From assembly GCA_963837395.1 (NCBI GenBank), contig CAWINI010000003.1:124001-188000 (forward strand): 64,000 nucleotides of DNA, read 5' to 3'. Under the pieces are notes generated by a model. It did not search any database. It was not told where the DNA came from and was given only the letters and a program-made list of their open reading frames with translations. Source of the DNA: CAVZQN01 sp963837395. Its GTDB lineage: Bacteria; Acidobacteriota; HRBIN11; JAKEFK01. Position numbers and translations under genes: made by a program. Each line of letters begins with the position of its first letter. The stretch's first letter is position 1. Shown here piece after piece: positions 16,306-24,837 of this stretch.

Positions 16306-17109
16306 ATGAATGTCACAAAATTCTTGCCACTGTTTTTCGCTACGTTGTTTCTATGTGTTCTTCCTCTAAAAGCAAACAGTTTAGATCCTGAAATCTTAAA
16401 AAGCATTGCTAAAAAGATCGAAAAAAATAATGAACTCCTTGACAATTATGATTTTTATCAAGATCAGGAAGTGAAAGAACTGGATGATGATGGTTCGGTT
16501 AAAAAAGTAAAAAAGCAAACGTTTCGAACGATTTTGCTTCTGGATCACAGATACTATGAGCTAATCAAAGTTGATGGCAAGGGTTTGAATGATAAAGACA
16601 GAAAGGATGAAGCGAAACGTCGCGGCAAGTTCATAAAAGAAATTCAGAAAAAAGGAAAAGCAACTGAAGAAGAAGAGGATGAAGATGAAAATTTTACCTT
16701 AGAGGATTTGATGGAAAAATATGATTTTTCGCAGTTGCCAGCTGAGGGCGAGGCGGTATATGTAATTTCATTCAAGCCAAAATCAGGAGAATTAAAGGAA
16801 AGGAATCGCACCGAAAGGATTTTGAATCATCTTGAAGGAAGAGTCTGGATAAGCGCAGATTACAATCTCATGCGCGCAGATGCGCGGTTAATGGAGCCGG
16901 TGAAATATGGATTCGGGATCCTCGCAAACGTGCAGGACGTGGATTTGAAATATCAACAAACTAGATTTGATGGAATCTGGGTACCTGAAATTTTTGCGCT
17001 CGAATATAAAGCCCGGGTTGTGGTAAAAGATCAAATTAAACAGATACATACTCGCTATTTCAATCTAACCAAACGTCCTGCAGTAGCACAATCGGCAGCT
17101 ACCAAATAA
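16306..17109 (+). CDS. Secreted protein, LolA-fold-like, unknown function
   Basis: 267 residues with a signal peptide (FLPLFFATLFLCVLPLKANS, cleaved near 24). A charged region follows, with a KK-rich patch and an acidic run (residues about 120-130, EEEEDEDE). The C-terminal half (EGRVWISADYNLMRADARL, YFNLTKRP) resembles the beta-sheet layout of outer-membrane lipoprotein-sorting-like proteins, in which a sugar- or lipid-binding half-barrel is common. The start codon abuts the cutA stop. The fold assignment is inference. Confidence 0.7.
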   Translation: MNVTKFLPLFFATLFLCVLPLKANSLDPEILKSIAKKIEKNNELLDNYDFYQDQEVKELDDDGSVKKVKKQTFRTILLLDHRYYELIKVDGKGLNDKDRKDEAKRRGKFIKEIQKKGKATEEEEDEDENFTLEDLMEKYDFSQLPAEGEAVYVISFKPKSGELKERNRTERILNHLEGRVWISADYNLMRADARLMEPVKYGFGILANVQDVDLKYQQTRFDGIWVPEIFALEYKARVVVKDQIKQIHTRYFNLTKRPAVAQSAATK

Positions 17110-17124
17110 ACTCTTAAGCCACGA

Positions 17125-17154
17125 TTGAAAATCTGCTAATGACTACAGTATAAT
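17125..17154 (+). promoter_or_regulatory. Promoter of the toxin-antitoxin operon with direct repeat
   Basis: TTGAAA (17125-17130), an 18-bp spacer and TATAAT (17149-17154). The imperfect direct repeat AATGACTACAG/AATGACTATAG (17139-17149 and 17152-17162) overlaps the -10 and start point, a plausible operator for antitoxin autorepression. The predicted start point is about four bases before the ATG at 17165. Confidence 0.6.
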
Positions 17155-17164
17155 GACTATAGGC

Positions 17165-17404
17165 ATGAAGAGACAAAACACCGTATCAAAATCAAAGTTT
17201 AAATCAAAAGCTCTCGAATACTTTCGGCAGGTAGAAAAGACAGGCAAGCCGATAGTAATAACAGATCGAGGCAAGCCCTCGTTAAAGGTAGTTCCGTATT
17301 CATCGGATCCCACAGAAAACTTGAAACTCCTTCGCAACACGTTGATCAATTATAAGGACCCATTTAAGCCGGTTGGTGCAAAAGATTGGAAAGCTCTGAA
17401 GTAG
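17165..17404 (+). CDS. Phd/YefM-type antitoxin
   Basis: About 79 residues from ATG 17165. The N-terminus KSKFKSKALEYFRQVEKTG, then KPIVITDRGKPSLKVVPY, matches the Phd/YefM DNA-binding domain. The C-terminal tail (NTLINYKDPFKPVGAKDW) should wrap the toxin. ATG 17153 lies inside the -10 box and is not a plausible start. The stop TAG overlaps the toxin GTG by one base, so translation is coupled. Confidence 0.82.
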   Translation: MKRQNTVSKSKFKSKALEYFRQVEKTGKPIVITDRGKPSLKVVPYSSDPTENLKLLRNTLINYKDPFKPVGAKDWKALK

Positions 17405-17796
17405 TGTTGCTGGACACCCATACATTTGTTTGGTGGATTAGTAGTCCACAAAAACTGTCTAAAGCAGCCCGGCAAAGGATTGACATAGCCGCAAGGCAAT
17501 CTGCAATTTATGTTTCTTCAATCAGTATATGGGAGATTGTCCTGCTCGTTACGCGAGGAAGATTGCAATTCTCGATTGATGTTGAAGATTGGATTAATCG
17601 TTGCGAATCGCTTCCGTTCCTAAACTTCGTGCCAGTCGATAATCATGTGGCCATCAAAGCAAACCGATTACCGGAACCGTTTCATCAGGATCCTGCAGAC
17701 CGAATGATTCTTGCAACTGCCTTGATCCTGAATGCAACTTTGGTTACGCGCGATGATAAGATACTCAACTACCCTCACGTGGAATCATTTTGGTAA
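17404..17796 (+). CDS. vapC: PIN-domain toxin (VapC type)
   Basis: About 130 residues. The PIN nuclease acidic residues are visible: LLDTHTFVWW (Asp4), SISIWEIV (Glu), DPADRMILATAL (Asp) and LVTRDDKI (Asp), expected to bind Mg for RNA cleavage. GTG 17404 makes the family-typical start VLLDTH; TTG 17386 is an alternative. Paired with the overlapping Phd antitoxin. All active-site residues are present, so it should be functional. Confidence 0.85.
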   Translation: MLLDTHTFVWWISSPQKLSKAARQRIDIAARQSAIYVSSISIWEIVLLVTRGRLQFSIDVEDWINRCESLPFLNFVPVDNHVAIKANRLPEPFHQDPADRMILATALILNATLVTRDDKILNYPHVESFW

Positions 17797-17848
17797 ATTA
17801 TGTCTTGATGCTATTTCTGGCATATCTCGGACATAAGATCCGCATTCC

Positions 17849-18877
17849 ATGTCGGTTTTAGAAAGACTTGCACCATTCAATTACAGCCCCGTTGTGGATC
17901 GATTTGTTCTTTATATGGGTCCGCAAAAGCATTACTATTCCGAAAGCGAAAACTGGATGAAAATTTCATGGCGGGAAGTTAGCGGCTATTTGCTGATCGT
18001 AGTGGCATCCTGTTTTTGGGGAGGTTCCGCAAGTTTAGGTAAATCACTATTTCAAGCCGGCATGTCCACCGGTCAGCTAATGCAAGTTCGGTCAGTGATG
18101 AGCGCCGCGGTGTTGAGTGTAATGCTTGCGCTATTTGCAAGAAAGCATTTCAAAATTCAAATGCGAGACCTCTGGGGTTTGTTACTTCTGGCAATCCCTG
18201 GATTGGTTGTGGTCAATGCTTCCTATTATCAAGCCGTCAAAATGATGCCGGTCGCGATCGCAGTGTTCATTCAATTCTGCGCTCCGGTTCTCATCTTTCT
18301 TTATGGTTGGATCACCAAGCGGGAACAAAGTTCAACCGCCAAACTCGGAGCTTTATGTTTGAGTATCTTCGGTACATTTTTGATGGTGCAAATCCAGAAC
18401 CAGGGTTTTAGACAACTTCCAGCTTTTGGTCTGTTCTGTGCCTTCCTTGCGATGGTGAGTTATGCATTTTATTTAATTGTCTCGCATCGGCTTGCAGAAA
18501 AACATTCCCCATTAACTCTTGTATTGTATGGCTATTCTCTTGCGGGGTTATTCTGGCTGGTTGCAGTAAATCCTGTAAGCACTGCAAACTTCATTGCTGC
18601 TAAACAGTTATGGATTCCATCAGTATTGTTTGCCGTATTTTCTACAGTGATACCTTTCACACTTTTTCTTACCGGATTGGCGCGTGTTTCACCAACAGGC
18701 GCATCAATTGCATCCGGCACCGAAACCATTACTGCATCACTCTTCGCTTTCTTTTTTCTGGGAGAAACTCTCGCGATGTCTCAAATTCTTGGCGCAATCT
18801 TAATTTTAGGTGCAATTATTCTTCTGATTCTTGCTCACTCTCAGACACAGCAAGAACCTCAAGACATCCCAAATTAA
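17849..18877 (+). CDS. EamA (DMT superfamily) transporter
   Basis: Ten-helix drug/metabolite transporter with two EamA repeats. The first begins GYLLIVVASCFWGGSASLGK, and the second includes FGLFCAFLAMVSYAFYLIVS and the C-terminal AFFFLGETLAMSQILGAIL. Substrate unknown; relatives export amino acids or metabolites. The long form starts at ATG 17849, but the first 36 residues look non-helical and atypical, so ATG 17957 (before KISWREVSG) may be the true start. No strong ribosome site supports either. Confidence 0.82.
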   Translation: MSVLERLAPFNYSPVVDRFVLYMGPQKHYYSESENWMKISWREVSGYLLIVVASCFWGGSASLGKSLFQAGMSTGQLMQVRSVMSAAVLSVMLALFARKHFKIQMRDLWGLLLLAIPGLVVVNASYYQAVKMMPVAIAVFIQFCAPVLIFLYGWITKREQSSTAKLGALCLSIFGTFLMVQIQNQGFRQLPAFGLFCAFLAMVSYAFYLIVSHRLAEKHSPLTLVLYGYSLAGLFWLVAVNPVSTANFIAAKQLWIPSVLFAVFSTVIPFTLFLTGLARVSPTGASIASGTETITASLFAFFFLGETLAMSQILGAILILGAIILLILAHSQTQQEPQDIPN

Positions 18878-18928
18878 TTCGAATCGTTCAGGCTTTGTGG
18901 TTTAAACAAAGTGTGTTAGTTTGATGCG

Positions 18929-19732
18929 ATGACTACGAAATTTGGGGATCAAGATTGGGCGCTGATTCTCGGGGCATCGAGTGGTTTTGGCGAAGCAACT
19001 GCGCTGGAACTATCTGCTCAAGGAATGAATATTTGCGGAGTGCACCTGGATCGCCGAGGTACGCTGCCGCATGTTCAGGAAATTACTGACTCAATTCAAA
19101 AAAATGGCAGAAAGCCATTATTTTTTAATATCAATGCGGCAGATGAAGAAAATCGGCATCAGGTTATTACTACTTTAAGATCGCAAATCGGTGATGGTTT
19201 TGTACGCGTCTTTATGCATTCACTTGCGTTCGGAACACTGAAGCCATTTCTGGCGAACACTCCTGAAGAACAAATTACTCCCGCGCAAATGAATATGACT
19301 TTGGATGTGATGGCACATTCACTGGTGTATTGGGTTCAGGATTTGTTGAAGCCAGGATTATTGCGTCAAGGATCCCGGATTTTCGCGATGACCAGTTCAG
19401 GAAGTGTGGTGATGGCTCCAACATATGGAGCTGTCTCAGCAGCGAAATGTGCACTGGAATCGCACGTCCGTCAGCTCACGCTGGAGTTAGCCGGGCGAGG
19501 AATCACTATTAATGCCATCCGCGCCGGCGTAACAGACACACCCAGTCTTCAAAAAATTCCTGGTCACGATGTAATGATCGAAGCAGCACTGAGACGGAAT
19601 CCAGCAGGCAGACTGACAACAACTCAGGATGTTGCAAAAGCAATCGCTGCCCTCTCCCACTCCGAAATCGGATGGCTCACAGGAAATGTCATCAACGTTG
19701 ATGGCGGCGAAATGGTCGTAGGTACCAAGTAG
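18929..19732 (+). CDS. Short-chain dehydrogenase, enoyl-ACP reductase (FabL/FabI-like)
   Basis: 267 residues with a Rossmann fold: LILGASSGFGEATALEL, the cofactor loop HLDRRG suggesting NADPH, and INAIRAGVTDTP after the active site. The Tyr166-x6-Lys173 spacing (YGAVSAAK) differs from the YxxxK of ordinary SDRs and matches enoyl-ACP reductases of the FabI/FabL type, last step of fatty-acid elongation. The C-terminus GNVINVDGG is normal. It stands alone between the transporter and a large palindromic repeat. The FabL assignment is inferred from this spacing. Confidence 0.78.
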   Translation: MTTKFGDQDWALILGASSGFGEATALELSAQGMNICGVHLDRRGTLPHVQEITDSIQKNGRKPLFFNINAADEENRHQVITTLRSQIGDGFVRVFMHSLAFGTLKPFLANTPEEQITPAQMNMTLDVMAHSLVYWVQDLLKPGLLRQGSRIFAMTSSGSVVMAPTYGAVSAAKCALESHVRQLTLELAGRGITINAIRAGVTDTPSLQKIPGHDVMIEAALRRNPAGRLTTTQDVAKAIAALSHSEIGWLTGNVINVDGGEMVVGTK

Positions 19733-19753
19733 AGATGATTATGCGAAATGGAT

Positions 19754-19850
19754 TTCTCCCCCTTATGAAGGGGGAGATCAAAGAGGGGGTTGGAATCAAA
19801 TCAGATCGCTCCAACCACCCCCTATCCCCCTCCTTCATAAGGAGGGGGCA
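19754..19850. repeat. Large composite family D palindrome
   Basis: Left half contains CCCCCTTATGAAGGGGG and GAGGGGGTTGGA; right half is its inverse, TCCAACCACCCCC and CCCTCCTTCATAAGGAGGG. The whole element of about 97 bp is symmetric and contains two smaller hairpins. It ends 18 bp before the PpiC start. Confidence 0.85.
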
Positions 19851-19868
19851 CACTGACGTTGATCCACA

Positions 19869-20801
19869 ATGATTTATCGATACTTCTTTTTACTTCTTGT
19901 ATTAACAGCCCTTATCGGTTGCTCTAAATCTCCGGAGAAAACAACTACCGCACCCTCGCCCCAACCCAAACAAAAAGTAGTTTTGGAAATTGGGGATTAC
20001 AAAATAACCGATGGTGAGTTGCAAGAAGTCTTGAAGCAGATGCCGGTAGATCAAAAAGCACGATATTTAGGACGCGGACAAAAAGGGATGGAGGAATTGT
20101 TAAATGATATTGCGGAACGGCACATTGTAGCGGAAGCTGCTCGCGCAAAAAAAATGGATAATGACGTTCATGTTCAAGCCGGATTATTAGTAGCAAATGA
20201 TTCCGTCTTGTATTCTGCTTTTTATCGAAAAGAAGTTTTGGACAAAGTTGTACCTGAGTCTGAAATTAAAGCTTTTTACGAAAAGAACAAAGACCGTCTA
20301 TTAATTCCGGAACAGATAAAAGTCCGTCAGATCTTTGTTTCGCCAAAACCGGAATCAGAAATCAAAAACAGTGAAGGCAATGATGCGAAAACTGAAAGCG
20401 AAGCAAAACAAAAAATAGATCGCATCACGGCTGAACTAAAAGGCGGTGCAGATTTTGCGACATTGGCAAAAAAATGGTCAGAGGATCCAAGTGCAGCGAA
20501 TGGCGGCGAACTCCCCTGGTTCGGTAAAGGCCGGATGATTCCAGTGTTTGAAGAAGCCGCATTCAAACTCAATCCCGGACAGGTTAGCGAACCACTCAAA
20601 ACGGACTTCGGGTATTACATTTTGAAAGGTGAAGAAAAACGGGACAAACTTCAAATTCCATACGAACAGGTTCGCGATCAAATTCAGAATCAACTTGCAA
20701 CCAGTCGATCGGATCTCATCGAAAAAATGTATGCAAAAATCCTTGAAGATCTGAAAACAAAATACCCTCAAAAGCTCCACCCGGAAAATTTGAGCCATTG
20801 A
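19869..20801 (+). CDS. PpiC-type peptidyl-prolyl isomerase lipoprotein
   Basis: 310-residue periplasmic chaperone. A lipoprotein signal (YFFLLLVLTALIGCSK, Cys about 19) is followed by a SurA-like N-terminal helical region (about 35-140) and a parvulin domain (about 150-260: IKVRQIFVSPK, WSEDPSAANGGELPWFGKG, VFEEAAFKLNPGQVSEP, FGYYILK). It probably folds outer-membrane or secreted proteins. Its stop overlaps the following TTG start (TTGA), coupling it to the GT39 gene. Confidence 0.92.
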   Translation: MIYRYFFLLLVLTALIGCSKSPEKTTTAPSPQPKQKVVLEIGDYKITDGELQEVLKQMPVDQKARYLGRGQKGMEELLNDIAERHIVAEAARAKKMDNDVHVQAGLLVANDSVLYSAFYRKEVLDKVVPESEIKAFYEKNKDRLLIPEQIKVRQIFVSPKPESEIKNSEGNDAKTESEAKQKIDRITAELKGGADFATLAKKWSEDPSAANGGELPWFGKGRMIPVFEEAAFKLNPGQVSEPLKTDFGYYILKGEEKRDKLQIPYEQVRDQIQNQLATSRSDLIEKMYAKILEDLKTKYPQKLHPENLSH

Positions 20802-22324
20802 CGCGCAAAATTCTTTTTCCGCTAGATGATTTCGTACTTTTTCTTTATGCATTCGTAATCCGGTTACTATTCTGGACAGGCTTTGATGACCGCCAATTAC
20901 TGTATTCGCTGTTTTATTATGGCGATTCATTCCGGCTTCATCAGGAAGCACTTGAGATTCTAAAATCCAATTGGAGTAGCAGCCTTCTTCCCTATCACCC
21001 ACCGGTAACGAGTTACTTTCTAGCATTGATTTATAATTTTTTTGGAACACCGCCAGAACATCTTCCTGCCATAAAAATCTTATTGATCATTATTTCTGCA
21101 CTCAGCGTAGTTATCTTTCATCGTCTTGCCAGAAGATTCTTTTCTGAAAGGCTTGCATTAATTGCAGCAATTATTTTTGGTGCAACATTTCCAATGCTGG
21201 TTGTATCTGTAACCCCAAATACGGAATCGATCTTTCTATGCTTTGCAATGTTGACGTTGTTATTCTTTGCGAGGCTAAGGAGTTCATGGAATACCAAAGA
21301 TGCAATCTTGATGGGACTTTGCGGTGCGCTGGCGTCGCTGACCAGAGCAGAGTTTGCGAGCTTTTTTGTGGTGCTGGTTGCAGGCGTTTTTCTTATGAAG
21401 CCCGGCCATCGCGCCCTGCCTCCGCAGGGCCGGGCCTCGATCGCATCAGAGGCTGGGGCTTCGCGGAGGTGGGGAGCGGAAGCCCGGCCTCTAATCATTA
21501 CGATCATCGCATTTCTTCTTCCATTCATTCCATGGACGATCCGGAACTACAACGTCTTGAAACAATTTAATGTCGAAAAATCGGAAGCAGGCCTGGAGCC
21601 ACTACCAACATTTGCTCCGATAACCTGTTATGGTCCGATCAATTTTGCGATGGCCAATAATCTTCTCGCGGACGGCAAGTTCAGCCGCACGATTTTGACC
21701 GGAGCGAACGTAGCAGCGCTGGATTTGAATAATCCTCAACACCGCCACTATTTTCTTCATGGATATGCAGAAGGGCTGACTTTTATCAAAGATTATCCAA
21801 AAGAATTTTTGAAATTGATCGGCATAAAACTACGTCTCTTCACTCAGGGATTTTCGTGGGGCTTTGGCCCGACAAACATTCCCGGTGGATTGAATGGTGT
21901 GCGTTATCCGATAGATATTTTCGTTTCAGAAAATCGGTGGTGGGCATGGCTCATTGGCCCTTTATTCATTTTTGGATATTGTTTGTCCATTCGTGAATTT
22001 TCGAAATGGTGGCCACTCCATCTGTTATTCCTGCATCGAATTGCAGTGACATCGGTTTTTTTTGGCTATGTGCGAGGTCTAGCAGCGATTTATTTTGTGG
22101 TCGTGTTGTTTCTTTTCTACCCTCTTTCGATTAACTTAAGATTTGTGAACTGGCTGGATCGCACTTCGAAACAAATTCTATTGATCGTTCCTATTTTGAT
22201 ATTTACAGCAATTTCTTTGATTCCACATATTTCACCAATTCGCTTTCAAGCAAGTGGTCCTTCGGAAGGTGGCTCCGGTTATTTAATTCAAGATGAAGAA
22301 ATCAGGATCTGGCCAAAGCAATGA
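20798..22324 (+). CDS. GT39-like membrane glycosyltransferase with in-frame repeat insertion
   Basis: 508 residues, polytopic (about 10-12 helices), starting at TTG 20798 in a TTGA overlap. FWTGFDDRQLLY carries the acidic pair expected near the first external loop of dolichyl-phosphate-mannose transferase-like (ArnT/GT39) enzymes, and YHPPVTSYFLALIYNFFG is also typical. Residues about 202-230 (PGHRALPPQGRAS to GAEARPL) are encoded by a GC-rich palindromic insertion and are unlike any membrane segment around them. The stop overlaps the next ATG (ATGA). Donor and acceptor unknown. Confidence 0.78.
   Translation: MTRKILFPLDDFVLFLYAFVIRLLFWTGFDDRQLLYSLFYYGDSFRLHQEALEILKSNWSSSLLPYHPPVTSYFLALIYNFFGTPPEHLPAIKILLIIISALSVVIFHRLARRFFSERLALIAAIIFGATFPMLVVSVTPNTESIFLCFAMLTLLFFARLRSSWNTKDAILMGLCGALASLTRAEFASFFVVLVAGVFLMKPGHRALPPQGRASIASEAGASRRWGAEARPLIITIIAFLLPFIPWTIRNYNVLKQFNVEKSEAGLEPLPTFAPITCYGPINFAMANNLLADGKFSRTILTGANVAALDLNNPQHRHYFLHGYAEGLTFIKDYPKEFLKLIGIKLRLFTQGFSWGFGPTNIPGGLNGVRYPIDIFVSENRWWAWLIGPLFIFGYCLSIREFSKWWPLHLLFLHRIAVTSVFFGYVRGLAAIYFVVVLFLFYPLSINLRFVNWLDRTSKQILLIVPILIFTAISLIPHISPIRFQASGPSEGGSGYLIQDEEIRIWPKQ
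21397..21489. repeat. GC-rich palindromic insertion within the GT39 gene
   Basis: GAAGCCCGGCC occurs at both edges (21397-21407 and 21479-21489). Inside, GCCCGGCC pairs with GGGCCGGGC and GAGGCTGGGGCTTC pairs with GAAGCCCGGCCTC, giving two hairpins. GC content is visibly higher than flanking DNA. The frame stays open across it. Confidence 0.75.
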
Positions 22325-23346
22325 ACATAAAACGGCTCATCATCGGAATTGTCCTTTCAGTCTTGTTTTTGTATTTATTCTTGAAGAATTTAGATTTGGC
22401 ACAGGTCTGGACAGTTATACGTCAAGGCAAAACATCATGGCTTTTACTGGCCTTAGGATTGAACTTCCTGAATTACATTATGAGATCTTACCGCTGGCGC
22501 TTTTTCCTTCAGCCAATAAAGAAAAATATTGGAATGTGGAATCTGTACAAAACTACTGTGATCGGATTTGCTCTTAGTTCTATTTTCCCAGCAAGAATTG
22601 GTGAAGTAGTTCGCCCGTATCTTTTGGGGATGAAAGAAAACATCAGCCGTTCAGCAGCTCTCGCAACGGTAGTGGTAGAGCGGCTGTTTGACACGCTCAC
22701 AGTTTTATTAATGCTGGTGTTTTATTTATTGGTGCTGATACGGCCGGATGAGCTCAGTCCTGAAGCGCGTGATTCATTAATTCAATTAAAACGAGCTGGA
22801 TTTTATGTTTTTGCAGTTGTACTTGTTGGAATAATTTTCTTGTATTACCTAAAGCATAGTCCTGCGACCGTTCGCAAAATGGCCCGATGGTTCGAAAAAT
22901 TCCTTCCGAAAAAAGCAGCTGAGAAAGTTGACGGAATTCTTGACTCATTCGTTGAAGGGCTTTCAATTCTTCATGATCGAATTATTCTTTTGAAGATCAG
23001 TTTTTGGTCAATCCTGTTCTGGATGGTGATTTCACTTAGCTTTTGGGCAACAGTGAAAGCTTACAGACCTGATTTCCCATTTACAGGAACTTTTTTGATC
23101 ATGATTTTGCTGGCCATAGGCATTGCTGTTCCTACTCCCGGTGGTGTTGGAAGTTTTCACTTCATGTGCAAATTTGGATTGACGCGATTTTTTGCTGTCC
23201 CGGATGCACAAGCTGGCGCGATTGCTCTTGTCTTTCATGCGATTGGATTCATCCCGGTAACGATTCAAGGGCTGTTATTTTTGTGGCATGAGGGTTTGAG
23301 CACAAAGAAACTCAGCAAGCTGGCCGAAAGCCAGCAAACCGGATAA
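22321..23346 (+). CDS. Flippase-like integral membrane protein (LPG synthase TM / UPF0104)
   Basis: 341 residues, seven or eight helices, belonging to the lysylphosphatidylglycerol synthase transmembrane family (also AglD-like). Landmarks are YIMRSYRWRFFLQPI, SSIFPARIGEVVRPYLLG, VVVERLFDTLTVLLML and the late AVPTPGGVGSFHFMCKFGL. The aminoacyl-transferase domain of MprF is absent. Members often support glycosyl-lipid transfer. It overlaps the GT39 gene (ATGA), so PpiC-GT39-this gene form one operon. Confidence 0.83.
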   Translation: MNIKRLIIGIVLSVLFLYLFLKNLDLAQVWTVIRQGKTSWLLLALGLNFLNYIMRSYRWRFFLQPIKKNIGMWNLYKTTVIGFALSSIFPARIGEVVRPYLLGMKENISRSAALATVVVERLFDTLTVLLMLVFYLLVLIRPDELSPEARDSLIQLKRAGFYVFAVVLVGIIFLYYLKHSPATVRKMARWFEKFLPKKAAEKVDGILDSFVEGLSILHDRIILLKISFWSILFWMVISLSFWATVKAYRPDFPFTGTFLIMILLAIGIAVPTPGGVGSFHFMCKFGLTRFFAVPDAQAGAIALVFHAIGFIPVTIQGLLFLWHEGLSTKKLSKLAESQQTG

Positions 23347-23757
23347 TTTTATCCCTTGTTTAAATTCGAGACGCCACTTTTGTCTGCTTTCTAAACGATT
23401 CAAGCAGCCTCTCCTCGAGATAATTCACTGGCAAGATCCTTGCTTTAAGGTAAGGTGTGAGATTGAGTCAACGCACAAATTTACCTGACGCATCAACACA
23501 TGCGATGAACCAGGACCGCTCCGGGCGAGAGTTGATCAGGACAGCAGTTTTGGGGCTGATAAGGGGGACGGTTCGGCAAGAGGGGCTGTTCGCATTCACA
23601 GTTCATCACATTCTGCTGATTGAAGGGGAATCACAGGATGTGAAATATGCTCGGCGCCGGAGCGGACTGGCTCGCATGATTTCAAGAGAGAGTTAAAGGC
23701 AATACTGTTTTAGGGGAAAAGGCTTTTGGATTAGAGGGAGGAGGTAGATGCGATTCA
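23347..23757 (+). other. 411-bp gap before the GGDEF gene
   Basis: No confident gene. A weak open frame (GTG 23457 to 23696, 79 codons) has an AAGG in front but no recognisable domain and atypical composition. GGGAGGAGG at 23736-23744 is a strong ribosome site that best serves ATG 23748, which opens an 18-codon frame ending inside the next gene. No known riboswitch fold was recognised. Confidence 0.4.
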
Positions 23758-24798
23758 ATGAATACAATTGGCTCAGCAGAAGGGGTAAAGACAAAAGGAT
23801 TTGATCCAAAAACACTCGATCGTGTGCAAGATTTTGTGCAGCAAACGATTGGTGTGCGATTGAAAAACGATTTAAACGAAGCAGTTAGCCTACTTTTAGA
23901 AGCAGGTGGAAAATTATTCGGTGCATCAATCGGTTACGGCGGAGAACGTGCAGGAAACGTTTTTCAAGTCCGTCATCGTATGAAGGAAGGTGTTGTTAGC
24001 AAATTCAGAATTCCCCTGGTACTGGAGGGATCCAGTTTTCTGAAGGACATGTTCGAAGCAGGCATTCCTTACATTGGAAATGAACCGGCAATGGATCCAA
24101 TGGTGCCATCGGTACTCAAAACCGTATTCTTTCGAAATGTCATTGGGATTCCGATTAAAGCAGGTTCGCTTCAGTTTGGTTTTTTGTTTTCTGGAATTCC
24201 AGGAAATTCGATGGAAGTTGCATTAGCTCAAAAACAATACGTGGAGATTTTTAATCTTCAGGCTTCCGCCACGCTAGCGAATCTTGCGTTACAAGTGGAA
24301 CCAAAACGTCAGACTCAAACTGAAGCCGCCGCAGAGGTTAAGGATAAAGAAGCATTACACCGTTATCTTGAAGAAACGATAACAAAAAGAGAACCGCACG
24401 AGTTAACGTTGATGCTGTTAATTGACATTGATCATCTAAAGGAGATCAATGAAAAATTTGGCAAGGCTGCAGGAGATTCTGCGATTCAAGCTGTTACGAG
24501 TTGTTTGCGAGAAATAGAAAATGAGAAGTGCAAAACATTTCGAATTGACAGCGATGAATTCATGGTCGTTATCAATGTTGTATCGCCACTGAAAGGCTTG
24601 CGCTTAGCCGAGGAAATCCAAAAGAAACTGTCAGTGTATAAGATGCCTGGTGGTTCAATTACGGTATCAATCGGAGTATCTTATTGTGGTTCTGATTCGA
24701 CATCGTTTGAAGAACTTTTGGAAGGCGCTGAGGAAGCCCTTGGCAGAGCTAAGAGCTCAGGAGCATCTACCGTTGAAATAAACCGAATGGTCTCATAG
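23758..24798 (+). CDS. GAF-GGDEF-like protein with degenerate GGDEF motif
   Basis: 346 residues. A GAF-like sensor domain (about 15-185) precedes a nucleotide-cyclase-fold domain (about 190-346: TLMLLIDIDHLKEINEKFGKAAGD, then VSIGVSYCG and AEEALGRAKSSG, quoted as landmarks). The signature RYGGDEF is replaced by RIDSDEF (residues 262-268), losing both glycines that hold GTP phosphate, so cyclase activity is doubtful. The strong ribosome site upstream is 16 bases away and instead suits ATG 23748 in another frame, suggesting an overlapping upstream frame or another indel. Confidence 0.75.
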   Translation: MNTIGSAEGVKTKGFDPKTLDRVQDFVQQTIGVRLKNDLNEAVSLLLEAGGKLFGASIGYGGERAGNVFQVRHRMKEGVVSKFRIPLVLEGSSFLKDMFEAGIPYIGNEPAMDPMVPSVLKTVFFRNVIGIPIKAGSLQFGFLFSGIPGNSMEVALAQKQYVEIFNLQASATLANLALQVEPKRQTQTEAAAEVKDKEALHRYLEETITKREPHELTLMLLIDIDHLKEINEKFGKAAGDSAIQAVTSCLREIENEKCKTFRIDSDEFMVVINVVSPLKGLRLAEEIQKKLSVYKMPGGSITVSIGVSYCGSDSTSFEELLEGAEEALGRAKSSGASTVEINRMVS

Positions 24799-24803
24799 AT
24801 TTT

Positions 24804-24831
24804 TTACCGCAAACACTCAGAGTCTCTGCGG
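24804..24831. repeat. Family C hairpin
   Basis: ACCGCAAACACTCAGAGTCTCTGCGGT: outer ACCGCA/TGCGGT and inner ACTC/GAGT pair between the convergent GGDEF and nrdR genes. It may act as a bidirectional stop, although no long T-run follows. Confidence 0.6.
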
Positions 24832-24837
24832 TTAGAG

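Noticed and set aside
23457..23696. 79-codon frame starting GTG
   Set aside because: No recognisable domain and atypical composition; only a weak ribosome site. Left as part of the gap.
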